NCBI RefSeq assembly: GCF_041433555.1 | Contig: NZ_JAPWBR010000014.1 | Span: 1-50,327, forward strand | Source of the DNA: Granulicatella sp041433555 | GTDB taxonomy: Bacteria > Bacillota > Bacilli > Lactobacillales > Aerococcaceae | Direction of reading: 5' to 3' | Length of the DNA: 50,327 nt | Part shown: piece after piece, positions 18,042 through 26,685 of the stretch | Position numbering within the stretch: position 1 is the stretch's first letter | Layout of the letters: each line of letters opens with the position of its first letter | The notes under the pieces: generated by a model | Databases searched by the model: none | Seen by the model: the letters and a program-made list of their open reading frames with translations, nothing else | Told to the model about the DNA's origin: nothing | Position numbers and translations under genes: made by a program

Positions 18042-18542
18042 TTATAATGTTTTTTCTAAAACGACAGCTTTTCCATGTTCGTTCGTTCTTTCAATTCCAG
18101 TTTCCATAAAACCGCATTTTTCCCAAAATCTTTTACTTTGAGGATTTCCTTTCATATAAGCAAGCCTTACTTTCGTAAATCCTTCTTCTCTAAAGGCTGT
18201 TAAAACCTCATTAATAATAAGGCTTCCCTTTCCTTGTCCAGACTCTTTACAATCCATCATAAAAAGGCCGATATAGATAGTTTCTTTTATCGGAAAAGAT
18301 ACAATGAAATCCATAATAGCAACTAATCTATTTTCCTTAAAAAAGCCTATGTAAAATTTATCTTCCATGTTTTTACCTTCTGGCAGAGCTTGTAAATCAT
18401 TTAATACAGTTTGTTTACTAGGTTTTGGCGGACAATAGTTAAAATACAATGGATTGCCATTTTCTAAATCCAAAATAAGCGATACATCATTTTCTCCCAT
18501 CCTTCTAATATTATATATCGTTGATAATTTACTCAAATTCAT
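18042..18542 (-). CDS. GNAT-family N-acetyltransferase
   Basis: Probable acetyl-CoA-dependent acetyltransferase (166 aa). The acetyl-CoA loop is seen as KESGQGKGSLIINEVL, a variant of Q/R-x-x-G-x-G/A, near residues 102-117. The typical C-terminal GNAT ending is FWEKCGFMETGIER. The acceptor cannot be inferred. The start is taken as ATG 18542 because GGAGGG lies six bases upstream; an in-frame codon 27 bases further upstream lies before this box. Single-gene unit. Confidence 0.85.
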   Translation of the reverse strand: MNLSKLSTIYNIRRMGENDVSLILDLENGNPLYFNYCPPKPSKQTVLNDLQALPEGKNMEDKFYIGFFKENRLVAIMDFIVSFPIKETIYIGLFMMDCKESGQGKGSLIINEVLTAFREEGFTKVRLAYMKGNPQSKRFWEKCGFMETGIERTNEHGKAVVLEKTL

Positions 18543-18655
18543 CTTAAGCCCTCCAAAAATTTGCTTCAATTTTATATTTTATCATTTCTCCTCCAAATCA
18601 AATCTATTAAATTAAATAGAAAGTGTACTATTCTACTGAGCGTTTATAAAAACAG

Positions 18656-18683
18656 AAAAAGCTTGACTTTCTGCCAAGCTTTT
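18656..18683 (-). terminator. Terminator of murC
   Basis: AAAAGCTTG / CAAGCTTTT arms with loop ACTTTCTGC just after the murC stop; T-rich on the minus strand. Confidence 0.8.
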
Positions 18684-18691
18684 ATGTTCAT

Positions 18692-20023
18692 TTAGTTTTG
18701 TGTTGGAGAAGTATTTGATAAGAGTTTTTCATAAGCAAACTCATATTTTTGAACGTCCCCTGCACCCATAAACACGATTACTGCGTCTTTATAGTTTAAT
18801 AATGGAGATACATTATCAAGAGGTAATACTTTCGCGCCACCTTTAACCAGTTTTGCTAAGTCTTCGATAGATACATCCCCTGCTTCTTCACGAACAGATG
18901 CGAAGATATCACATAAGTATACGTGGTCCGCAAGTGATAACACTGCCGCAAACTCTTCTAAAAGCGCGATTGTACGAGTAAATGTATGTGGTTGGAAGAC
19001 TGCTACCACTTCTTTTTCTGGATATTTTTGACGTGCTGCATCTAATGTTGCACGAATTTCAGATGGATGGTGAGCGTAGTCATCGATGATTGTCACGCCG
19101 TTAATCACTTTTTCAGAGAAGCGACGTTTTACTCCACCGAAAGTGCTGAATTGTTCCGCTAATTCATTACGATCTAAATCGTTTAAGTAGTAGAATGCGA
19201 TAATCGCTAATGCATTAAGGATGTTGTGGTCTCCATATGTTGGAATATAGAAATGACCATATAATTCACCTTTAATGTACGCATCGAAGTAGCTTCCACC
19301 TTTTTCTTTACGGATGTTTTTAGCAATGACATCATTATTTTCACCCACACCATAATAAGTAACAGGTACGATGGAATCTAATGTACGTAATCTTTCGTCA
19401 TCCCCACAAGCGATGATTCCTTTTTTCACTTGTTTACCAAATGCTTCAAAAGCACTTTGAACGTCGTCGATATCTGTATAGTAGTCTGGATGGTCAAAGT
19501 CGATGTTTGTCATGATTGCATAGTCTGGACGGTATGCCATAAAGTGACGTTTATATTCACAAGCTTCTAAAACAAAATACTCTGAATTTTCAATCCCTTT
19601 ACCAGTTCCATCACCGATAAGATAACTTGTTGGTTCCATTCCACTTAATACGTGAGATAGCAATCCTGTTGTACTTGTTTTTCCGTGCGAACCAGTAATG
19701 GCAACACTCTTATATCCTTTTAATAATTCACCTAAGAATTTGTGATAACGAATCACTTCTACACCTTTTTCACGTGCAGAAACTAATTCTTCATGGCTAT
19801 CTGGAAATGCGTTCCCTGCAATAACAATTTGTCCTTCTTTAATATTGTCAGCGCTGAATGGTAACAATGTAATTCCAGCTTCTTCCAATCCTTTTTGAGT
19901 GAAGAAATATTGTTCTAAGTCTGACCCTTGCACTTTATAACCTTCCCCATGTAATACTAAGGCTAATGCGCTCATTCCTGATCCTTTTATTCCCGTAAAG
20001 TGATAAATCTTACTTTTATCCAT
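18692..20023 (-). CDS. murC: UDP-N-acetylmuramate--L-alanine ligase
   Basis: Adds L-alanine to UDP-N-acetylmuramate, the first amino-acid step of the peptidoglycan stem peptide (443 aa, normal length). The N-terminal UDP-binding domain starts YHFTGIKGSGMSALA. The ATP loop is AITGSHGKTSTTGLL near residue 108, then EACEYKRHF and MTNIDFDHPDYY. The C-terminal ligase domain has DDYAHHPSEIRATL and VFQPHTFTR. The start has a GAGGAG box. Last gene of a group with ytpR and the SftA-like gene, an arrangement like B. subtilis ytpR-ytpS-murC. Confidence 0.97.
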   Translation of the reverse strand: MDKSKIYHFTGIKGSGMSALALVLHGEGYKVQGSDLEQYFFTQKGLEEAGITLLPFSADNIKEGQIVIAGNAFPDSHEELVSAREKGVEVIRYHKFLGELLKGYKSVAITGSHGKTSTTGLLSHVLSGMEPTSYLIGDGTGKGIENSEYFVLEACEYKRHFMAYRPDYAIMTNIDFDHPDYYTDIDDVQSAFEAFGKQVKKGIIACGDDERLRTLDSIVPVTYYGVGENNDVIAKNIRKEKGGSYFDAYIKGELYGHFYIPTYGDHNILNALAIIAFYYLNDLDRNELAEQFSTFGGVKRRFSEKVINGVTIIDDYAHHPSEIRATLDAARQKYPEKEVVAVFQPHTFTRTIALLEEFAAVLSLADHVYLCDIFASVREEAGDVSIEDLAKLVKGGAKVLPLDNVSPLLNYKDAVIVFMGAGDVQKYEFAYEKLLSNTSPTQN

Positions 20024-20043
20024 TTTTTCTCCTCGCTTTTCTA

Positions 20044-20850
20044 CTACTGTTTTTTCGGATGAACATATGGCAACTGACGTTCATGTTGCTCCTGTTCCAT
20101 AATCATCGATAACGATTTTTTCATTGCGCGTCTTTGTTTTCCTGTTAGTGGTTTCTCCGGTGCTTTTCGTCTTTCAACTTTTGTCTCCGGCAACCCTTCT
20201 AACAAGGACTCTTGCACGACTTCAACATCTGATTCTTGTTTGCGTTTAAAGGCTGGTACATAGCCCTTTGTTGTGAAAACTTGGCTTTGTACTGGTTTCT
20301 CATAAGAGGTGCCATTGTACTCCTTCAAGCGTTTCTCGATTGTATCTTCTTGTTCCTCAACGGATACCAATAAAGCTTCTTCTTTTTCGAATAAAATCAA
20401 GTCCGTACTATTTGGCAATAACTCATTTTCTAATTCACGATAAGAAACTTTTGGTGTCTCTTCTTGTTCTAAACCTCTAGTACTTGAAGGTACCGTACTC
20501 GGTTTAAAAGGTTTGCGTTGATTCGTATTCAAATAAGAAGTCCAATCCACACGCGGTTTATATTTTTGATGACCTTCCGTCGCTTTTTCCTTAAATGAAC
20601 GGAATTGCGCTGGTAATTGATGCTCCTCTTTTTCAATCGGTTGTAAGAGTGCTGCATCAGGTCGCTCATCAAAAGGTAAGGATTCTTGTGGAGTCTCATC
20701 TTTTCTTGTCGCATCAACTCGCGTCATTTCTTCAACGACCTGATCTTCAAAAGTTTGACCTTGCTTCAAGTAATTTGGAAAAGTAGACTTTTCACGTCTC
20801 GCTTGAAGCGATGCGAATGAATCGTTTTTCTCGTTAAATGGTTCATTCAT
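20044..20850 (-). CDS. Unknown 268-aa charged protein in the SftA/YtpS position
   Basis: Hydrophilic protein with no membrane segment, rich in Glu, Lys, Gln and Pro and probably mostly disordered. In B. subtilis the gene between ytpR and murC encodes the FtsK-like translocase SftA, whose long variable N-terminus precedes the motor. Here residues near 130 (RKPFKPSTVPSSTRG) faintly resemble the Pro-Ser element (PSPIYG-like, from memory) of such linkers, but no Walker A, Walker B or gamma domain exists before the stop. The basic C-terminus includes TGKQRRAMKKSLSMIMEQEQ. It may be a shortened SftA relative or an unrelated protein; function unknown. It has an AAGGAGG box. Confidence 0.8.
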   Translation of the reverse strand: MNEPFNEKNDSFASLQARREKSTFPNYLKQGQTFEDQVVEEMTRVDATRKDETPQESLPFDERPDAALLQPIEKEEHQLPAQFRSFKEKATEGHQKYKPRVDWTSYLNTNQRKPFKPSTVPSSTRGLEQEETPKVSYRELENELLPNSTDLILFEKEEALLVSVEEQEDTIEKRLKEYNGTSYEKPVQSQVFTTKGYVPAFKRKQESDVEVVQESLLEGLPETKVERRKAPEKPLTGKQRRAMKKSLSMIMEQEQHERQLPYVHPKKQ

Positions 20851-20866
20851 GACTCCGTATCCTCCT

Positions 20867-21493
20867 TTATTGTAAGTTTAATGATTTAAATGGCGTTCCA
20901 ACAGGAGTCGCATCATCTAATACTAAGATTCCTTTTTTCGCTGGTGCGTTTTCTAATCCTAATTCACGTGCTGAGCAAAGCATTCCATGACTAGCCACTC
21001 CGCGTAATTCTCCAGCCCAAATGATAGCGCCACTTGGCATTACTGTACCAGGTTTAGCAACAACCACTTTTTGTCCTGCTTTCACATTTGGTGCTCCGCA
21101 GACGATTTGTAACACTTCAGAGTCGCTTACTCGTGTCATTGTCACATGTAAGTGGTCAGAATCTTCATGATCTACGCAACTTTCAACGTATCCAACTACA
21201 AGCGCATCTTCCGGTGTTAAATCTAAAGTTGAAACATCAAATCCAGCTTTTTCAATCAATCCTTTGACAACTTCTTGTTGCTTGGGAGTTAAGACTTGTT
21301 GTCCATCTTCTTCAAATGAAATCACTTCAGAAATCTTTTCAATATTATAGCCTAGAACTTCTTTCGACTCACGAACAAAGACTTGAGTCACATTTCCTTT
21401 TTTCTCAAAGTCGACGTCGTAGCGGTTTGCAGTTCCACTTGTTAATAATAACGTATCACCGATACCCTTTTTGTTATAAAAACTTAACCACAT
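20867..21493 (-). CDS. ytpR: YtpR-family tRNA-binding-domain protein
   Basis: 208 aa. The C-terminal half is a tRNA-binding (EMAP/OB-fold) domain like the N-terminal part of PheT: VVGYVESCVDHEDSDHLHVTM, then IVCGAPNVKAGQKVVVAKPG, and GVASHGMLCSARELGL. The N-terminal half is the YtpR-specific DUF4479-type domain (WLSFYNKKGIGDTLLL). Its role is unknown in most species; binding to tRNA or aminoacyl-tRNA is inferred from the fold. Start ATG with an AGAGGT box, 19 bases after the aminopeptidase gene. Confidence 0.93.
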   Translation of the reverse strand: MWLSFYNKKGIGDTLLLTSGTANRYDVDFEKKGNVTQVFVRESKEVLGYNIEKISEVISFEEDGQQVLTPKQQEVVKGLIEKAGFDVSTLDLTPEDALVVGYVESCVDHEDSDHLHVTMTRVSDSEVLQIVCGAPNVKAGQKVVVAKPGTVMPSGAIIWAGELRGVASHGMLCSARELGLENAPAKKGILVLDDATPVGTPFKSLNLQ

Positions 21494-21512
21494 ATATTGT
21501 ACCTCTTTACTC

Positions 21513-22595
21513 TTAATTTGTTCTTCCGTCTAAAATAGTGTTCACTGTGCTACGGTCTAACGCACGAATTGTTTGGATGACCATTTCACGTGCTGCTTCG
21601 TAGTCTTTAATTGAGAACATTGTTTGGTGTGTATGAATATAACGAGCACAAACCCCAATCACTGCACTAGGAACCCCTTGATTCATTAAGTGTGCTTTAC
21701 CAGCATCTGTTCCACCTTGAGAAACAAAGTATTGGAATGGAATGTTATGAGTTAACGCAGTATCTTCTAAGAATTCTTTCATACGAGGAAGAGTCACCAT
21801 ACCTGGGTCTAAAATACGTAATAAGAACCCTTGGTCTAAATGCCCAAATGTTTCTTTTGAACCATTAATATCATCTGCTGCTGAGCAGTCTACCGCAAAG
21901 AATAAATCAGGATTGAACTTCGTCACACTTGGACCCGTACCACGTAATCCAACTTCTTCTTGCACGTTTGCTCCAGCGATTAATGTATTTGGTAAAGTTT
22001 CATCTTTAACAGCTTTTAACGCTTCAAGAACGACTGTACATCCGTAACGGTTATCCCAACATTTAGAAATCATGCGTTTCTTATTGGCCGTCCAAATGGT
22101 TTCTACATCCGGAACGATTGTATCACCAGGACGGCAACCATATTCAAGCGCTTCTTCGCGTGAAGTGAATCCAGCATCGAATAAAATATCTGTTACTTTC
22201 ACTGCTGATTGTTGACCACCAGCCGCACGTAATAAATGCGGTGGGATTGAAGATGAAATAATTGGATAATCTCCATTACGAGTTAATAAAGTAAAACGTT
22301 GTGCTGAAACCACATATGGGTTCCATCCACCTAAAGGACTTACTTTGAACATTCCGTTTGGAGTGATGTTAGTTACCATGAAACCAACTTCGTCCATGTG
22401 TGCCGCAATCATAATGCGTGGTGCATCTTCTTTGCTATCACGAACTCCAAAAATACCGCCAAGACCATCTTGTTCAATGCGGTCTACTAAAGGTGTTAAT
22501 TCGTTTCTCATGAATTCACGAATACGGCCTTCGTGTCCACTAGTTCCTTTCATTTCTGTTAACGTTTTGATTAATTGTTCTGTATGAGCTTCCAT
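21513..22595 (-). CDS. M42-family glutamyl aminopeptidase (YtoP type)
   Basis: Cobalt/zinc aminopeptidase (360 aa) that clips N-terminal residues from peptides; probably a cytoplasmic TET-type oligomer. Metal ligands and catalytic acids are recognisable: IAAHMDEVGFMVTNI (His and Asp), CWDNRYGC (bridging Asp), NVQEEVGLRGT (Glu pair), FAVDCSAADD (Asp), and GGTDAGKAHLMNQG with the distal ARYIHTHQ (His). Start set at ATG 22595 with GAGG five bases upstream, not at the in-frame codon 33 bases earlier. It follows the ytzB terminator and leads into ytpR. Confidence 0.93.
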   Translation of the reverse strand: MEAHTEQLIKTLTEMKGTSGHEGRIREFMRNELTPLVDRIEQDGLGGIFGVRDSKEDAPRIMIAAHMDEVGFMVTNITPNGMFKVSPLGGWNPYVVSAQRFTLLTRNGDYPIISSSIPPHLLRAAGGQQSAVKVTDILFDAGFTSREEALEYGCRPGDTIVPDVETIWTANKKRMISKCWDNRYGCTVVLEALKAVKDETLPNTLIAGANVQEEVGLRGTGPSVTKFNPDLFFAVDCSAADDINGSKETFGHLDQGFLLRILDPGMVTLPRMKEFLEDTALTHNIPFQYFVSQGGTDAGKAHLMNQGVPSAVIGVCARYIHTHQTMFSIKDYEAAREMVIQTIRALDRSTVNTILDGRTN

Positions 22596-22639
22596 TGTAT
22601 CCTCTTCTTTCCTACTTCTATAAAACATCTTATAAACGC

Positions 22640-22666
22640 GCCAAAAGCTGGAGGTCCTCCAGCTTT
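22640..22666 (-). terminator. Terminator after ytzB
   Basis: Perfect 10-bp arms AAAGCTGGAG / CTCCAGCTTT with loop GTC, seven bases after the ytzB stop, short T4 run following. Some readthrough into the aminopeptidase gene is likely given the short T run. Confidence 0.8.
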
Positions 22667-22672
22667 CTTTGA

Positions 22673-22999
22673 TTATCCAATTTTGTATAAATCAATAACG
22701 GCTCCTGTTTTTGCATCTGCATAAAATTCGTATTGGACTAGTTCATTATCTTCTTTACGAGTAACCCCGCCATAATAAACTTCCCCATAAAACTCAGGGC
22801 TATCCACGAATACAGGTTCCATCTCAATCCAAGAGCCTTCGATAGTACCTACTACTTGAAATAATTTACGGACATTTTGAACAATAACATCTCCATTGAC
22901 ATTTCTGCGTTCAAACCATTTTGAAGTGACCCATGCTCCAATAACAGCACCTGCTGCTAGTAGAAAACTTGCACCTTTGAAACTATTTTTTGATTCCAT
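22673..22999 (-). CDS. ytzB: YtzB-like membrane-anchored PepSY-domain protein
   Basis: Small protein (108 aa) with an N-terminal membrane anchor (about residues 8-25, GASFLLAAGAVIGAWVTSKWF) and a PepSY-type domain ending in the typical YEFYADAKTGAVIDLYKI. PepSY domains are thought to act as inhibitors or chaperones of extracytoplasmic proteases. Position between trmB and the M42 aminopeptidase matches B. subtilis ytzB. An AAGGAG box lies ten bases before the ATG. Confidence 0.85.
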   Translation of the reverse strand: MESKNSFKGASFLLAAGAVIGAWVTSKWFERRNVNGDVIVQNVRKLFQVVGTIEGSWIEMEPVFVDSPEFYGEVYYGGVTRKEDNELVQYEFYADAKTGAVIDLYKIG

Positions 23000-23021
23000 A
23001 TGAATCAGGCTCCTTTATTTG

Positions 23022-23690
23022 TTATTCGGGTTGTTTAAAAGCTTTTCTATCCTGTGGGAAAATCACTTCCACACGATAAATTGGATGACCTTTTGCTGAG
23101 AATTTCTCTTCGTATTCTGTCATCACATTTCCTGGAAATTCCACTTGATGTAAATCTAACCAAACTTGTTTTAACACAAGTCCAAATTGTGAGAATGACG
23201 CAAGGCTGTATTCAAACAATCCGCGGTTATCTGTCTTGAAGTGTAATTCTCCAAATGGTTGTAATACTTTTTCATATCCGACTAAGAAACTTTCATGAGT
23301 CAAGCGACGTTTCGCATGACGTTTCTTTGGCCATGGATCTGAGAAGTTCAAGTAAATTTGGTCTACTTCACCATCTTCGAAGTAGTCTGTTACTTGTCCA
23401 CCATTCACATGTAATAATTGTAAGTTTGGAACATCTGCTGCAAGAGCTTTTTCAAGCGCGACTACAAGGACGCTTTCTTGAATTTCAATTCCAATATAGT
23501 TAATGTTTGGGTTTTGACGAGCCATGCCGCTCACGAATTGACCTTTCCCAGAACCAATCTCGATATGGATTGGATTGTTATTGCCAAAACGTTCATGCCA
23601 TCTTCCTTTCCATTGCGCTGGATCTTGGATGACCATTTCTGGGTGAGCTGCTAGTGCATCTTTTGCCCAAGGTTTATTTCTTAATCTCAA
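23022..23690 (-). CDS. trmB: tRNA (guanine-46-N7)-methyltransferase
   Basis: Makes m7G46 in tRNA variable loops with SAM (222 aa). Starts RLRNKPWAKDALAAHP; SAM motif IHIEIGSGKGQFVSGMA near residue 42; IGIEIQESVLVVAL; and the catalytic FSDPWPKKRHAKRRLTHESFL near residue 117. The start codon is TTG (23688-23690): AGGAG lies seven bases upstream, and the resulting N-terminus matches the family, while no ATG is near. Fourteen bases separate it from ytmP. Confidence 0.96.
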   Translation of the reverse strand: MRLRNKPWAKDALAAHPEMVIQDPAQWKGRWHERFGNNNPIHIEIGSGKGQFVSGMARQNPNINYIGIEIQESVLVVALEKALAADVPNLQLLHVNGGQVTDYFEDGEVDQIYLNFSDPWPKKRHAKRRLTHESFLVGYEKVLQPFGELHFKTDNRGLFEYSLASFSQFGLVLKQVWLDLHQVEFPGNVMTEYEEKFSAKGHPIYRVEVIFPQDRKAFKQPE

Positions 23691-23704
23691 AGTCTAACTC
23701 CTGT

Positions 23705-24508
23705 CTATTCTTCTGTTGGCTTTCCAATACGATTATTATAAATCGACTTCACCAAAAGAATTTTCTCATTCATTTCAAGGTAACGTCCCTCGAAGTGCGT
23801 TTTCTTAATGTAATTCAAGCAATTCATGAGAGCATACCATTCAATTCGTTGATAAATATTTGTAGACAGTTGTAAGCCATACATATCAAGCCATTCACCC
23901 CATTGATGAACAGGAATGTATTGCGTCAATATCATTGTCAAATCAGAAACCGGATCGGCAAGGCGAACCATTTCCCAGTCGACAAGGTAGAGCTTCTCGT
24001 CTTCTGATAACATAAAGTTACGACGGTCTAAGTCTCCGTGACATACCGTTTTCCCAACTTCACTCACAAGCGGAATTGTTTCAATTAAGTAATTCAATAC
24101 TTCATTTAAGAAACGGTGGGTTTGTAATCCTGACTGTAAATTATTTAAATATTCATCGATGAATTTTTGAGTGCTATACTCTTCACCTTGAATTTGTTGC
24201 AACATTTGTAAAAGATTTGGGGATTGATGAATTTGTTTTAACAGCTCAATGACTTCGACGGACCCCATTTCTTCCTTAGTGAGGGATCTTCCAGACAACC
24301 ATTCTTGAGCTGTAATGACATCACCATTACCCGCACGTTTGGTCCATATTAACTTAGGAGTGATACCTTCACCCGATAGCACCGCTAAAAACGGTGAAGC
24401 ATTTCTCTTTAGAAATACACGTTCATGGTCTTTTACACCCATGTACGCTTGACCGGTGTCCCCACCAATTGGATGGAGATCCCATCCTGAGTCCATGTTA
24501 TATTCCAT
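23705..24508 (-). CDS. ytmP: Phosphotransferase (aminoglycoside/choline kinase fold), YtmP-like
   Basis: Protein-kinase-like small-molecule kinase (267 aa). The catalytic loop is VCHGDLDRRNFML near residue 157 and the metal-binding Asp is in LVDWEMVRLADPVSDL near 175, so the active site seems complete. The N-terminal lobe has GGDTGQAYMGVKDHERVFLKR with the likely ATP lysine. Position upstream of trmB is conserved (ytmP-ytmQ). Substrate is unknown; choline or a sugar is possible but unproven. The ribosome binding site is weak, and the ATG at 24496 is an alternative. Confidence 0.88.
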   Translation of the reverse strand: MEYNMDSGWDLHPIGGDTGQAYMGVKDHERVFLKRNASPFLAVLSGEGITPKLIWTKRAGNGDVITAQEWLSGRSLTKEEMGSVEVIELLKQIHQSPNLLQMLQQIQGEEYSTQKFIDEYLNNLQSGLQTHRFLNEVLNYLIETIPLVSEVGKTVCHGDLDRRNFMLSEDEKLYLVDWEMVRLADPVSDLTMILTQYIPVHQWGEWLDMYGLQLSTNIYQRIEWYALMNCLNYIKKTHFEGRYLEMNEKILLVKSIYNNRIGKPTEE

Positions 24509-24560
24509 CTATTCCATCCCTAACGACAAATTCTGTTTCCTTTAATAAATCTATTCTTTT

Positions 24561-24589
24561 ATTTTATGGTTTTATACCATTTGAGTCAA
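24561..24589 (-). promoter_or_regulatory. Promoter of ytmP-trmB-ytzB
   Basis: Minus-strand TTGACT (24584-24589), 17 bases, TAAAAT (24561-24566), about 50 bases before ytmP. A hairpin AAGTTTGT / ACAAACTT (24588-24619) overlaps its upstream edge and the ecsB stop; it lacks a T run, so it is at best a weak ecsB terminator. Confidence 0.5.
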
Positions 24590-24617
24590 GTTTGTGCGCT
24601 ACTTTTAGCCTACAAAC

Positions 24618-25850
24618 TTAAATTTTTCTTCTCTTCTTAAGGAATCGATAACGTAAATAAAATTGTGTAAAGAATACTCCAAAAATCGGATAGAAAATAA
24701 TCCCTACTAAACCAATCATTTCACGCATCCCTATCACTGAAGAAATGCCCAATACAATACCGGACGCGACCATCGTCATCATGAGGACTGATAAATTATC
24801 CTGTAGACGCGTCTTACTATCTACAAGAGAGGCAAAATGACTATTTTGCGTGTTGGCACTTTGGATAACCCCAACAAGTTGGAATCCTAATAGCATTACA
24901 AGTAACGCATTGACGATAAAGTTCCAATAATACTCTTGAGAAAACAATGCAACTACAAAGCTGACAACTGCCAGTTGAAATAATAAACTCATATATTGAC
25001 TAGTACGGATGACCGTACGACTCACTAAATAGCGATGTCCACTTGGATTCTTTCCAACCAGTACCTTCAATACGCCATCTAAATATGAACGGCGATGCGC
25101 TTGAGGTTTATGCACCATTGGCACATCCACAAACAATGCATATAAACGATAAATTCGTTGTTGTCTTTCTAATTCCGATTCAATCATAGAATCGAATCGA
25201 TATACAAAAGCCGCTTTCCCATAATAGTACTCGATAAAAACACTCATAAGAATTGGGATCACTAATAAAACAAATGACCAAACTTCAGAAATCCATAAAA
25301 ACATTCCGAAGAAGTTCGCTACTGCAATCACGTAAATACCAAGTTTTTCCATCCATGTAAAATGGAGCACTCCGCGATAAGAATATTTCGTACAACGGAA
25401 TAATAAATCTTTAAAGAGCACTTGTAAGAGGAATAGCTTTGCGAACATACTCATATTCGTTCCAAAGGCTTGAGCTACGATTGGAAAGACAATTCCAGAA
25501 GATGACAGCATCACAAGAAGCGGAAGCGCCCAACTACGACGAATGGCTTTTTGCAAATATGCCTTAAAGTCTTGCCCCACTACCGATAAAAAGATTCCAT
25601 CGGCTGGTTCGAGCAACGTTGCTACTCCGCCAAAGAATGGAACACTCGCTAGTAGAACTGCAAGTAACCCTAGTAAAGGCCATTCCAATACACGAATCGT
25701 TTGAATCCAACTCGAGTATTGCACCATGATAAAGCCAAATAAGAAAAACAAGACAATCAAGAAATGGTCGTTCAGCATATAGCGAATATACTTCATGCTT
25801 TTCTTTTGATATTTTCTTACGCGGGCCTCAAAAATTGTTGCACTATTCAT
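24618..25850 (-). CDS. ecsB: ABC transporter permease EcsB
   Basis: Membrane subunit of the Ecs ABC transporter (410 aa from ATG 25850). About eight to ten hydrophobic segments are visible. The N-terminus FEARVRKYQKKSMKYIRYMLNDH and the ALPLLVML, FIEYYYGKAAF and FLKKRR regions are EcsB-like. Ecs affects competence, secretion and intramembrane proteolysis (RasP) in B. subtilis; its substrate, possibly a peptide, is not settled. Start chosen at 25850 because the AGGGGA box is then about nine bases upstream; the ATG at 25856 would be too close. It overlaps ecsA by eight bases. Confidence 0.92.
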   Translation of the reverse strand: MNSATIFEARVRKYQKKSMKYIRYMLNDHFLIVLFFLFGFIMVQYSSWIQTIRVLEWPLLGLLAVLLASVPFFGGVATLLEPADGIFLSVVGQDFKAYLQKAIRRSWALPLLVMLSSSGIVFPIVAQAFGTNMSMFAKLFLLQVLFKDLLFRCTKYSYRGVLHFTWMEKLGIYVIAVANFFGMFLWISEVWSFVLLVIPILMSVFIEYYYGKAAFVYRFDSMIESELERQQRIYRLYALFVDVPMVHKPQAHRRSYLDGVLKVLVGKNPSGHRYLVSRTVIRTSQYMSLLFQLAVVSFVVALFSQEYYWNFIVNALLVMLLGFQLVGVIQSANTQNSHFASLVDSKTRLQDNLSVLMMTMVASGIVLGISSVIGMREMIGLVGIIFYPIFGVFFTQFYLRYRFLKKRRKI

Positions 25851-26583
25851 GGGCATCGTCCCCTGTCGTTAATGCAAAGTAAATTTCCTCTAGAGAAGTT
25901 TCTTCAATATTCGAAGTTGCGCGTAAGCCTTCGATATCGCCTTGTGCAATCACTTTTCCTTCGTGTAACACGATGAAACGATCGCAATACTTCTCAGCCG
26001 TATCTAATACGTGAGTCGACATTAAAATCGCTGCACCCTTTTCCTTCTTCTCTTTCAAGACTTGCAGTAAGGTACGAATTCCTAGTGGGTCGAGTCCTAA
26101 AAATGGTTCATCGACCACATAGACGGGCACGTCTAGCATTAATGCGCAGACGATAAGCACTTTTTGCTTCATCCCTTTTGAAAAATATGCTGGGAACCAA
26201 TCCAATTGCTTCGTTAAACGGAATGCTTCCACGAGTTCCATTGCATGAGCCATTGTCTCTTCGTTCATTTGATTATATGAACGAGCCACAAATTCAATAT
26301 GTTCTCTAAATGTCAATTCTTCGTAAAGAACTGGGCTTTCTGGAATGACCGCAATCGATTGACGGTAGCCACGTTGGTTTTCGAGGATGCTAAGTTTCTC
26401 TACTTCCACTCTTCCGCTAAAAGGGGTAAGTTGCCCAATAATCGCTTTAATCGTCGTACTCTTCCCGGCACCATTGAGCCCGATTAGGCCGCAAATCTCG
26501 CCCGGATTTACATCAAAAGTGATGTCCGTAATGACAGGAACTTTTGTATATCCTGCAGTTACATTGTTTAATTGTAGTGACAT
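25843..26583 (-). CDS. ecsA: ABC transporter ATP-binding protein EcsA
   Basis: ATPase partner of EcsB (246 aa). Walker A GLNGAGKST near residue 36, Q-loop in AVIPESPVLYEEL, signature FSKGMKQKVLI near 134, Walker B VYVVDEPFLGLDPLG, and H-loop STHVLDTAE. Start preceded by GGAGA. The ecsAB pair is divergent from hit-yhaH, as in other Firmicutes, here with a TMEM175-type gene inserted between. Confidence 0.95.
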   Translation of the reverse strand: MSLQLNNVTAGYTKVPVITDITFDVNPGEICGLIGLNGAGKSTTIKAIIGQLTPFSGRVEVEKLSILENQRGYRQSIAVIPESPVLYEELTFREHIEFVARSYNQMNEETMAHAMELVEAFRLTKQLDWFPAYFSKGMKQKVLIVCALMLDVPVYVVDEPFLGLDPLGIRTLLQVLKEKKEKGAAILMSTHVLDTAEKYCDRFIVLHEGKVIAQGDIEGLRATSNIEETSLEEIYFALTTGDDAHE

Positions 26584-26612
26584 ATAGATTCTCCTATCTA
26601 ACTATTCTCCTC

Positions 26613-26641
26613 ATTATACCATAAAGCAAAAAAAGTGTGAA
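26613..26641 (-). promoter_or_regulatory. ecsA promoter overlapping upstream terminator
   Basis: Minus-strand TTCACA (26636-26641), 17 bases, TATAAT (26613-26618), with TGG before the -10 (extended -10). The -35 box is part of the 3' arm of the terminator of the preceding gene. Confidence 0.65.
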
Positions 26642-26671
26642 AGGACGCAGGATTAGGCGCCCTTTCACACT
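26628..26671 (-). terminator. Terminator of TMEM175-like gene
   Basis: AGTGTGAAAGG (26634-26644) and CCTTTCACACT (26661-26671) are exact 11-bp complements, followed by T7 on the minus strand. Confidence 0.88.
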
Positions 26672-26685
26672 CCTATTCATTTATA

